Below the pieces are notes generated by a model. The model worked only from the letters and a program-made list of their open reading frames with translations. It made no database searches and had not been told where the DNA came from. Below are positions 1-5,443 of a DNA stretch of 8,730 nucleotides, one piece after another (the first letter of the stretch is position 1; the number at the start of each line of letters is the position of its first letter). A program made the position numbers and the translations under genes. The DNA lies in NCBI GenBank assembly GCA_031264475.1, contig JAISEA010000103.1, positions 1-8,730 on the forward strand, read 5' to 3'. Origin of the DNA: Treponema sp. Lineage in GTDB: Bacteria > Spirochaetota > Spirochaetia > Treponematales > Breznakiellaceae.

Positions 1-42
1 AATTCATGAAATATATTTTAGAATTCATGAATTTAGTTTTTA
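1..42. repeat. Two direct copies of a 21-bp AT-rich unit with a TTCATGAA palindrome
   Basis: AATTCATGAA occurs at 1-10 and again at 22-31, exactly 21 bp apart (two helical turns). The following bases are similar AT-rich runs. The core TTCATGAA (3-10, 24-31) is itself palindromic. The pair sits immediately upstream of the ribosome binding site of the first gene, so it could be an operator or part of its promoter. The window starts inside the first copy, so more copies may lie to the left. A regulatory role is inference from position and spacing only. Confidence 0.45.
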
Positions 43-54
43 GGAGGAATAAAA

Positions 55-696
55 ATGAGAGGTTTCATGCCGCTTGCGGAGAATAAGTTTTCGGATTTTG
101 CCAATGTTTTTGTGGAAGCGACGGAGGCTTTTGCGGCTCTGCTGGGCATATCAGCGGAAAAAGTAACGAAGGTGAAAGCATTGCTTACCAAGTATCAGAC
201 GGCGTATACAGCGTGCGAGTCGCCTAACGCGGGTCCCATAGACCGCGAAGATCGCAGAGAGAATAGGTACGCGCTGGAGGGCGAGATTCGTAGGATCAAG
301 AACGCATACATAGACGGAGACCCCAATGGCATGGTAACTAATGAGGTGCGGATGCAGTTCGGACTGCCGCCCAGGGATAAGTCCCATACGCCGATTGAGC
401 CGCCGCGCGAAACCCCGGCGTTCTCGCTGGTATCTGGCGGGTACTTGCAAATAACCGTGATCCACCCGGCAAAGCCGATAAATTACAACGGCGCGGTCTT
501 GTTCTACTGCATAAGTGACGAACCGCTCACAAGCCACGAGGAACTGACATCATCCAAACTGCTCACCCGCATGAAGGAGACTCTGGCTTTCAAGGACACT
601 GAACGACTGAAGACCCTGTCCGCCGCACTGTGTTGGCAAAACGGAAAAGGACAACTCGGTCCCATGTCCCCAATTCAGTCAATAATCATTGTTTAG
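55..696 (+). CDS. Hypothetical protein, paralogue of the partial gene at the right edge
   Basis: This 213-residue protein has no signal peptide or membrane segment. The ATG is set by a strong AGGAGG at 42-47, 7 nt upstream. The N-terminal half (about residues 10-100) looks helical and charged. A proline-rich bridge follows (about 108-124, IEPPRETPAFS), then a likely beta-sandwich C-terminal half ending in WQNGKGQLGPM and a hydrophobic strand IQSIIIV. The minus-strand gene at the right edge has the same architecture: SGGYLQITV against IGGFQVKLW, VLFYCISDEPLTSHEELTSSKLLT against LLFYTWGKEQTNGFAALTQTKLLT, and WQNGKGQLGP against WQNEKGELGP. They are clearly paralogues, though diverged. I recall similar proteins of unknown function in gut spirochaetes and Bacteroidota, where a W-[QE]-N-x-x-G-E-x-G-P-W motif closes an immunoglobulin-like fold; this is memory, not a search. 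A palindrome begins at the base after the TAG stop. Function unknown. Confidence 0.85.
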   Translation: MRGFMPLAENKFSDFANVFVEATEAFAALLGISAEKVTKVKALLTKYQTAYTACESPNAGPIDREDRRENRYALEGEIRRIKNAYIDGDPNGMVTNEVRMQFGLPPRDKSHTPIEPPRETPAFSLVSGGYLQITVIHPAKPINYNGAVLFYCISDEPLTSHEELTSSKLLTRMKETLAFKDTERLKTLSAALCWQNGKGQLGPMSPIQSIIIV

Positions 697-794
697 CACC
701 CTTCGGGTGTTTAAGGACTTCACAATGGTTATTGTCCGAAAGGCGGACCCGCTGACCCCGTCTTGACGGTTCCGCTTGCTTTGCAAGCGGAACC
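697..794 (+). repeat. Composite palindromic repeat, left copy (copy a)
   Basis: Four modules lie in a row right after the first gene's stop. The first is a small palindrome, CACCC-TTC-GGGTG (697-709). The second is a 27-bp repeat (717-743) starting ACTTCACAATGG and ending CCGAAAGG. The third is a spacer containing GCTGACCCCGTC (751-762) and GACGG. The fourth is a perfect 12-bp inverted repeat (768-794), GGTTCCGCTTGC-TTT-GCAAGCGGAACC. The same order recurs at 7244-7326 and 7327-7405, and in reverse orientation at 7950-8046. No reading frame is conserved across copies, so I treat it as non-coding. The palindrome at the stop could fold in the mRNA 3' end of the gene, but there is no U-tract, so an intrinsic terminator is not well supported. 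Confidence 0.8.
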
Positions 795-1070
795 TACTCG
801 TTGTTAGAAGAAAGGGCGGAGCGGGACGCTTTAGAACATCCCAAGGATGCGCTTGCAGGCAAGCGGAGTCTATTCGTTGTTAGAAGAAGAGGCGGAGCGG
901 GACGCTTTAAAACACCCGAAGGGTGTGCTTGTAAACAAGCGGAACCTATTCGTTATTAGAAGAAGAGGCGGAGCGCTTTAAAACACCCGAAGGGTGCGCT
1001 TGCTTTGCAAGCGGAACCTACTCGTTATTAGAAGAAGAGGTGGGACGCTTTTAGAACACCCGAAGGGTGC
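774..1070. repeat. Tandem array of four ~71-77-bp units, each with two palindromes
   Basis: Four head-to-tail units lie at 774-850, 851-926, 927-997 and 998-1070. Each begins with a GCTTG...CAAGC palindrome whose centre varies: GCTTGCTTTGCAAGC, GCTTGCAGGCAAGC, GCTTGTAAACAAGC, GCTTGCTTTGCAAGC. Each continues GGAACCTA/GGAGTCTA, TCGTT(G/A)TTAGAAGAA and a purine-rich GGCGGAGCGGGACGC-type stretch. Each ends with a GAA-type palindrome: CATCC-CAA-GGATG at 837-849, or CACCC-GAA-GGGTG at 913-925, 984-996 and 1057-1069. Units differ by small indels and substitutions, so they are not a recent exact amplification. A partial fifth unit lies alone at 7392-7440. The lack of unique spacers rules out CRISPR. 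It may be transcribed from the first gene, but no promoter or ORF is evident. Confidence 0.85.
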
Positions 1071-1092
1071 CCGAAGGGTGCCTGAAGGGTGG
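1060..1092. repeat. Three tandem 11-bp copies (CCGAAGGGTGC)
   Basis: CCGAAGGGTGC occurs at 1060-1070 and 1071-1081, with a two-mismatch third copy (CTGAAGGGTGG) at 1082-1092. The first copy is the right part of the last CACCC-GAA-GGGTG palindrome. The other two are half-palindrome copies, most simply explained by slippage at the array end. Confidence 0.8.
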
Positions 1093-1094
1093 GA

Positions 1095-1196
1095 TGGGGG
1101 GTGGCGGAAGACCCCGAAGGGGGCTGGAGACAGGGGGGCGCACTACAAGGTCCTCTGTGTGCCGTCCTCCGTTGTGGAAAACCGCGCCCCCCTCCT
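1095..1196 (+). repeat. GC-rich structured element, left copy
   Basis: This 102-bp element starts TGGGGGGTGGCGGAAGA and ends CCGCGCCCCCCTCCT. It recurs in reverse orientation at 7705-7809. The last 74 bp differ at about 10 positions by my count, and the first 17 bp are identical. It contains a small hairpin CCCC-GAA-GGGG (1112-1122). It also has a 10-bp perfect inverted repeat, AGGGGGGCGC (1132-1141) with GCGCCCCCCT (1184-1193), enclosing about 42 nt, and CTACAA (1142-1147) can pair with TTGTGG inside it. At the hairpin position the other copy carries a different palindrome. A short frame through the element is open in both copies, but composition and structure suggest a non-coding repeat. 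Function unknown. Confidence 0.75.
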
Positions 1197-1205
1197 TATT
1201 ATTTC

Positions 1206-1226
1206 GCCGTGCTTGTTAGGCACAGC
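1206..1226 (-). terminator. Weak hairpin downstream of the NlpC/P60 gene
   Basis: On the minus strand, GCTGTGC and GCACGGC form a 7-bp stem with one G-U pair and a 7-nt CTAACAA loop. It lies 14 nt after the stop of the NlpC/P60 gene. No U-run follows, so it is at most a weak terminator or 3'-end stabiliser. It is the only hairpin candidate for the end of the fhs-peptidase transcript before the GC-rich element, whose large stem might also serve. Confidence 0.3.
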
Positions 1227-1240
1227 GAGTCAAAACAATG

Positions 1241-1711
1241 TTAATCATCGTTGGATATTATAGGCAGAAACCGCTTTACGCCGACTATCCGCGGACCAAA
1301 GTACTTATCTGAAAGCGGAGACACAACGACCCCACGCCTCGGTCCGTCTGATACCGCATGAATAATGGCGTTTTGATCTAAAAGAATGGCTAAATGGTTT
1401 ATACTCCCTTTCCCGCCCCTTTGCGAAGAAAAGACAATAACGTCTCCCGGACGCGCATCTTCCAATGCAACAGTTTCCGCGTTTGACGCCCATATCCCCC
1501 GCGAAGAACGAGGGACGTCCATCTCAATTGCATTATGATAGACAAACCATACAAAACCTGAACAATCAAACCCTTTAAGCGTAGCGCCAGCCGTGCGATA
1601 AGGCGTTCCCAGACACTCCTGCGCCAATGCGATAATATCCTCCCGCTCATCAGCAAATACCAAGCCACCGACAAAAACAGCTATACATACGCTTAATAAA
1701 CATTTTCTCAT
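1241..1711 (-). CDS. Secreted NlpC/P60 (C40) cysteine peptidase
   Basis: This 156-residue protein has a clear signal peptide (residues 1-20, MRKCLLSVCIAVFVGGLVFA, cleavage before DE) and a single NlpC/P60 domain filling the rest. The catalytic triad is visible: C50 in FDCSGF, H106 in INHLAIL and a polar third residue, H118 in IIHAV. GDVIVF (89-94) and GTPYRTAG (35-42) are further family hallmarks. The family hydrolyses peptide stem bonds in peptidoglycan, commonly gamma-D-glutamyl-diaminopimelate, in the periplasm or outside the cell. There is no SH3 or LysM targeting domain, so this is the minimal secreted form. ATG 1711 is preceded by GAAGG at 1723-1719, 7 nt away. It starts 17 nt after the fhs stop and is probably cotranscribed with it. 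No specific substrate can be read from the sequence. Confidence 0.93.
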   Translation of the reverse strand: MRKCLLSVCIAVFVGGLVFADEREDIIALAQECLGTPYRTAGATLKGFDCSGFVWFVYHNAIEMDVPRSSRGIWASNAETVALEDARPGDVIVFSSQRGGKGSINHLAILLDQNAIIHAVSDGPRRGVVVSPLSDKYFGPRIVGVKRFLPIISNDD

Positions 1712-1728
1712 AACAACACCTTCTTTAC

Positions 1729-3483
1729 TCAGAACAGACCGATAATATCGCCGTCAGCAGAAACGTCAACGCCCATGAACGCAGGCTTTGACGGCAAACC
1801 CGGCATGGTGGATATATCGCCCGCAAGCGGATATACGAAACCCGCGCCCGCCGACAACCGCGCTTCCCGCACCGGCAGACGAAAACCCTGAGGCGCACCC
1901 TTCAAAGCAGGATCGTGGGATAAGGAATACTGGGTCTTCGCCATACAGATAGGCAAGCCCCCGTAACCATGCGCCTCCAACCATTCTAGGGAGTCCATCG
2001 CCTCCTTAGTAAAGTCAACGCCGTCCGCTCCATAGACCTTCTGCGCGACAGCCTTTATTTTTTCACATAAAGACTCGTCAAGATCGTAAAGGAAGTTACA
2101 TTTACCGGGTAATTCAGCGGCTCTTTCAACCGCATGAGCGAGGTCTACCGCCCCTTCACCGCCCTGCTCCCAATGCCGTGTAACAACCGCGTCAGCCGCG
2201 CCCGCCTTTATAGCCTCATCTTTCACCACGTCCCATTCAGCAGGCGTATCCGAAGGAAAAGCATTCACCGCAACTACAGCCTGAACGCCGAATCGCCTAA
2301 TGATACTAATATGAGCGCGAAGGTTAGCAAGCCCCGCACGTAAAAGCTCGATGTTTTCCTCCTTATAAACCGAAGGCAGGGGCTTGCCCGGTACTACCGC
2401 AGGTCCGTTACCATGCGCCTTCAACGCGCGCACAGTCGCCACAAGCACAACCGCATCCGGGGTCAAACCAGAGACGCGGCACTTTATATCAAAGAACTTC
2501 TCCATCCCCATGTCAGCACCAAAGCCGCTTTCAGTGACCACATAATCAGCGTAACGAGACGCAATCAAGTCCGCGATCACCGAAGAGTTGCCATGCGCGA
2601 TGTTGGCAAAAGGTCCAGCATGCACAAAGGCTGGTTGACCCTCAAGCGTCTGCATGAGATTAGGCTTCAAAGCGTCTTTCATAAGCGCAGTCATTGCGCC
2701 CGCCACACCAAAATCCTCGGCAGTAAGCGCGTTACCCTTCTTATCAAACGCAAGGATCATGCGTCCAAGACGAGAGCGAAGATCAGCCAGATCGGTCGCA
2801 AGCGCAAGAATCGCCATGACCTCGCTTGCAACCGCAATATCAAAACGAGCTGTCCGCAGAGGACCGTCCGCTTTAGCGCCCAACCCGATAAGAACGTGGC
2901 GCAAGGCGCGGTCGTTCATATCCACAACTCGACCAATGCTTACACGGTACGGGTCTACTTCGAGGAACTTCAGGTTTTGCTTCTCGAAATACGCAGGGGA
3001 CCAACGGGATTCGTGGTAGATGCGAGCGTCTACCGCCGCCGCCGCAAGGTTATGAGCCGCTTGCACCGCGTGCACGTCTCCCGTAAGGTGGAGATTGAAG
3101 TCTTCCATAGGGATGATTTGGCTGTACCCACCGCCAGCCGCTCCGCCTTTTATACCGAATGTGGGTCCCATAGACGGCTGTCTGACCGCGGCGACCGCGT
3201 TTTTCCCAATAAGACCGAGTCCTTGCACAAGCCCCACGGTCGTTGTCGTTTTACCTTCGCCCAGGGGCGTAGGATTTATTGCGGTTACGTTGATATACTT
3301 CGCACGCGGCTTAGGCGCGAGCGGGTCTTTGAGAATACGCCAATCAATCTTGGCTTTCAATTTACCGTATTCTTCAAGATACTGACTAGGGATATTCAAA
3401 AGCGCGGCAATGTCGCCTATCGGCTTTGGTTTTGCGGATTGCGCTATTTCAATATCAGATGGAATCTTTTTATCTATTGACAT
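1729..3483 (-). CDS. fhs: Formate--tetrahydrofolate ligase (10-formyl-THF synthetase)
   Basis: This 584-residue cytoplasmic enzyme joins formate to tetrahydrofolate with ATP, giving 10-formyl-THF. That product feeds purine and formyl-Met synthesis and, in acetogens, the methyl branch of the Wood-Ljungdahl pathway. Family marks are present along the full length: the nucleotide loop TPLGEGKTT (72-80, Lys78), AVRQPSMGPTFG (99-110), the glycine-rich signature KGGAAGGGY (112-120), VASEVMAILALATDL, and HWEQGGEGA in the last third. The C-terminus (GDISTMPGLP...) is intact. It is about 25 residues longer than the usual 555-560. I chose ATG 3483 (MSIDKK); a TTG five codons upstream (3498) also keeps the frame open. 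Neither has a Shine-Dalgarno sequence, and a sigma70-like promoter ends just before ATG 3483, so the message may be leaderless. An NlpC/P60 gene follows 17 nt downstream. One-carbon function is secure; acetogenesis cannot be inferred from this gene alone. Confidence 0.97.
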   Translation of the reverse strand: MSIDKKIPSDIEIAQSAKPKPIGDIAALLNIPSQYLEEYGKLKAKIDWRILKDPLAPKPRAKYINVTAINPTPLGEGKTTTTVGLVQGLGLIGKNAVAAVRQPSMGPTFGIKGGAAGGGYSQIIPMEDFNLHLTGDVHAVQAAHNLAAAAVDARIYHESRWSPAYFEKQNLKFLEVDPYRVSIGRVVDMNDRALRHVLIGLGAKADGPLRTARFDIAVASEVMAILALATDLADLRSRLGRMILAFDKKGNALTAEDFGVAGAMTALMKDALKPNLMQTLEGQPAFVHAGPFANIAHGNSSVIADLIASRYADYVVTESGFGADMGMEKFFDIKCRVSGLTPDAVVLVATVRALKAHGNGPAVVPGKPLPSVYKEENIELLRAGLANLRAHISIIRRFGVQAVVAVNAFPSDTPAEWDVVKDEAIKAGAADAVVTRHWEQGGEGAVDLAHAVERAAELPGKCNFLYDLDESLCEKIKAVAQKVYGADGVDFTKEAMDSLEWLEAHGYGGLPICMAKTQYSLSHDPALKGAPQGFRLPVREARLSAGAGFVYPLAGDISTMPGLPSKPAFMGVDVSADGDIIGLF

Positions 3484-3590
3484 AGCGCTATTATACAAGC
3501 CTATGAGGAAAATTGCAAGAAATACTTGAAAATCTTCGATTATTATATATACATTATATTATGCAGGAAAAACAGCACAATATAATAGCG
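3484..3590. promoter_or_regulatory. Divergent control region with TATAATAGCG facing both start codons
   Basis: The 107-bp gap between fhs and the first LPP20-like gene is strongly AT-rich, unlike its neighbours. The same 10-mer TATAATAGCG lies just before each divergent ATG: plus strand 3581-3590, directly abutting ATG 3591, and minus strand 3495-3486, 2 nt before ATG 3483. The two form an inverted repeat around the region. Neither ATG has a Shine-Dalgarno sequence at the right distance. For the plus-strand gene no good -35 is seen 16-18 bp upstream of TATAAT. An alternative in-frame ATG lies at 3561, also without a ribosome binding site. Confidence 0.55.
3490..3518 (-). promoter_or_regulatory. 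Sigma70-like promoter of fhs, abutting the start codon
   Basis: On the minus strand, TTGCAA (3518-3513) is separated by exactly 17 bp from a consensus TATAAT (3495-3490). Only 6 nt (AGCGCT) separate the -10 box from ATG 3483. Usual spacing would place the transcription start at or within 1-2 nt of the A of the ATG, so the fhs mRNA would be leaderless. A second, weaker set lies upstream: TTGTGC 3580-3575, 16 bp, TATAAT 3558-3553. It would give a leader of about 60 nt, still without a Shine-Dalgarno sequence. Confidence 0.6.
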
Positions 3591-4598
3591 ATGAGCAGAC
3601 TAATCATCATCCTGATTGGTGCGTTTACAATGTCGTGTGCGACGGTACCGAGACCGAACATTCCCCCTGATTGGTGGCTGAATCCACCGTAGGATACTGT
3701 ATATTACTATGGAACCGGGCGTGCGGCAGTGGAAGGGGAGGAATGGGGCGCATGGGAGGCGGCGCGGGAAAAAGGCTTGGAAAACATTGCTTATAAGGTG
3801 GGGGTCCGCATAAGCGCGATGCAAATCGAGTATAATCGGACCGGTAACCGCACGTCCAATTTCTTTACCAGCATAAGCACTCAAATAACCGATGTTATCC
3901 TGTACGATACCAAACCCATTAAGCGTGAGCGTAGGCGCGAACCTGAAGGCGAGTTCTGCTATGTTCTCTTAGCGTCCCCGAAAGATAAGGCGCGTACCGT
4001 TATAAGCGAATTCATTGAGCAAGAGGTGCAAAAGAACGCACTGTTCCAAAAGAAAATGGTGGAAAAGGCAATGGAAGAAGAGTTGAAAAAAATGGATACG
4101 CCAAACTCAACTACTGCGCCCATTACCCAATCACCGCCTCTGGTTAAAAAGCGAGCCGATTATGCCAAAAGAAACAGCTTTGGGATAAACCTGTCGCTGG
4201 AAGGGTCTGATGATGAAGTTGGTATGGGAGTGGAGGTTTTAGAATTCCATTGGTCCTTCCTGCCTTTCACTTCAGGGGGCATAGGGGTGTACCCTTATTT
4301 CATCGGCGGCTATGAATCCTTGGAATCTGAGGATATTTCCTTTGGTGGCTCCTTATATGCAGGACTGGTGTATCCTCTTACCGCAAACAATGGTGGTTTT
4401 AACGCACGGCTCTATACGGACTTTGTGTTTAATATAAACAATAGTGGAAGATATATAATCGGAGCTGGATTCGACGCGGGACTTGCCCTTACGTGGAGCG
4501 GGTTAGGCTTTGATCTACGGTACCGTGGGGTGGTGTATGAAGAACAGTACGTCAATTCACTGGGAATTGGGTTTGTGATTATGTTTGATGACTTATAA
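3591..4598 (+). pseudogene. LPP20-family lipoprotein with C-terminal beta-barrel-like domain, interrupted by an in-frame TAG
   Basis: Read from ATG 3591 there is a lipoprotein signal (MSRLIIILIGAFTMSC, lipobox Cys16), then WWLNPP and a TAG at codon 34 (3690-3692). The same frame then runs open for 301 codons to TAA at 4596-4598. The codons after the stop continue the LPP20-like domain (about 35-145: DTVYYYGTGRA, IEYNRTGNRTSNFF, FCYVLLAS). A charged helix and a Ser/Thr/Pro linker (about 168-190) follow. The C-terminal part (about 195-335) is rich in glycine and alternating aromatic residues (YPYFIGGY, LYAGLVYPL, RYIIGAGFDAGLALTW), like an outer-membrane barrel. The next gene reads PPPDGQYYY where this one reads PP-stop-DTVYYY, so the TAG replaces one residue; CAG to TAG is the simplest route. 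GTG 3729 would restart inside the domain without a ribosome binding site. It may be a recent nonsense pseudogene, readthrough, or a sequence error. TAG is a genuine stop elsewhere in the window (694-696, 5446-5444), so general reassignment is unlikely. Confidence 0.75.
3690..3692 (+). other. In-frame amber (TAG) codon within an otherwise open gene
   Basis: The TAG falls at codon 34 counted from ATG 3591, between the lipoprotein signal and the conserved start of the LPP20-like domain. It is the only in-frame stop in 336 codons before the natural TAA, and no frameshift is needed on either side. Confidence 0.85.
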
Positions 4599-4629
4599 CA
4601 TTTGCGCCCAAGCTTTATGGAGGAATACA

Positions 4630-5301
4630 ATGAACAAAACGAAACAAGCGCTCGTATGCACGGTTATGGCGCTTATGTCTGCCGTGACAGGACACGCGCT
4701 TCCGTCTTTCGTAACGGATCCGCCCCCTGACGGACAGTATTACTATGAGTTCGGAGAGGCTGAAGGTAAGGATGCAACGCGGGCGTGGAAGCTTGCAGAA
4801 GAACGGGCGCGGGAGAGCCTCAGACATCAGATTGAGACGCGGGTAAAGGCGATACAAATTGACTATGAGGCGCGGACCGGACAGCACACCGAAAACTTCT
4901 TTACGGAAGTACTAAACGTTACGTCTGAGGTTACCGTGCAAGCGAAGCGAGTGAAGAGCGAGTACGAAGGCGGCAAGTATTACGTGCTGGTGAGCACCGA
5001 AGGTATCGAAGAGGAGGTACTTAAACGGGTGATAGAACAGGCGCAAAAAGCGAATGACCCAGACTTTGAGCGACTGGTGAAAGAATCGATGAAACGGACT
5101 TCTAATAAAGCCGAGGCAGTGATTCAACAGGTGGATACGGCGCGGAGAAAGGCAGAAGCAGGGGTTACACGAGAGAAGCAGGCGGCTGACGCGAAGGCGA
5201 AGGCGGAAGGGGCAGAGGTTACGCGCGAGAAGCAAGCGGCGGATGCGAAGGCGGCAGAGGAAAAGGCGAATACCAAGGCGGTAAGTATTATGTACTGGTG
5301 A
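4630..5301 (+). CDS. Secreted LPP20-like protein with coiled-coil tail
   Basis: This 223-residue protein starts at ATG 4630, set by GGAGG at 4619-4623, 6 nt upstream; the frame is open further up but lacks a signal. Residues 1-23 form a signal peptide (MALMSAVTGHA before LPSF). No lipobox cysteine is near the cleavage site, so it is secreted rather than lipidated. Residues 26-125 form an LPP20-like domain matching the preceding gene: DPPPDGQYYYEFGEAEG, IQIDYEARTG, ENFFTEV, GGKYYVLVSTEG. From about residue 125 it is charged helix, with a repeated VTREKQAADAKA (179-190 and 197-208), probably coiled coil. It lies 31 nt after the previous gene, so the pair is a likely operon of tandem duplicates. 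The C-terminus (AVSIMYW, TGA 5299-5301) is created where a partial copy of the gene's own sequence begins in another frame, so the original end may be lost. The family belongs to the envelope; its molecular role is unknown. Confidence 0.85.
   Translation: MNKTKQALVCTVMALMSAVTGHALPSFVTDPPPDGQYYYEFGEAEGKDATRAWKLAEERARESLRHQIETRVKAIQIDYEARTGQHTENFFTEVLNVTSEVTVQAKRVKSEYEGGKYYVLVSTEGIEEEVLKRVIEQAQKANDPDFERLVKESMKRTSNKAEAVIQQVDTARRKAEAGVTREKQAADAKAKAEGAEVTREKQAADAKAAEEKANTKAVSIMYW
5164..5253 (+). repeat. 54-bp-period internal repeat encoding VTREKQAADAKA twice
   Basis: The codons for VTREKQAADAKA occur at 5164-5199 and 5218-5253, offset by 54 bp (18 codons). They differ mostly at third positions (GTTACACGAGAGAAG against GTTACGCGCGAGAAG), so the peptide is kept while the DNA drifts. 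A third, decayed copy (VT-stop-KKQA) lies in the downstream remnant at 5379-5401. Confidence 0.8.
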
Positions 5302-5401
5302 GCACCGAAGGCATCGAGGAGGAAGTACTTAAAGTGATTCAGCAGGTAAATACGGTACGGAGAAAGGTAGAAGCAGAGGTTACGTGAAAGAAGCAGGCGA
5401 T
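5275..5401 (+). pseudogene. Decayed partial duplicate of the LPP20-like gene tail
   Basis: Positions 5275-5333 align without gaps to 4967-5025 (59 bp), encoding GGKYYVLVSTEGIEEEVLK. Positions 5334-5401 then align to 5119-5186, encoding VIQQVNTVRRKVEAEVT. The 93 bp between those segments in the parent (31 codons) are missing. The copy ends at TGA 5385-5387, where the parent has CGA. It is joined to the parent in a different frame, so the parent gene stops inside it. This 127-bp stretch and the 42 bp after it separate the gene from the convergent acyl-CoA synthetase; I see no clear terminator there. Confidence 0.8.
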
Positions 5402-5443
5402 GTATGATACGCCTGCACACAACCCTCCGATCACCGCTTTGCC

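Noticed and set aside
774..1070. CRISPR array
   Set aside because: Units are contiguous diverged repeats with no unique spacers of constant length and no cas genes.
994..1263. Open frame through the left GC-rich element (and its counterpart at 7967-7680)
   Set aside because: Both share a peptide-like stretch (GDRGAH...ENRAPLL), but the DNA is an interspersed repeat with conserved stems, and the frames start inside other repeats without ribosome binding sites. Kept as a caveat in the findings.
2413..3480. Long plus-strand open frame antisense to fhs
   Set aside because: fhs on the other strand is intact with all family motifs. The antisense protein is rich in Arg/His/Cys without recognisable domains and has no ribosome binding site; a shadow of GC-biased codons.
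3690..3692. Genome-wide reassignment of TAG to an amino acid
   Set aside because: TAG ends the first gene (694-696) and the acyl-CoA synthetase (5446-5444) at natural C-termini, so it acts as a stop in this genome.
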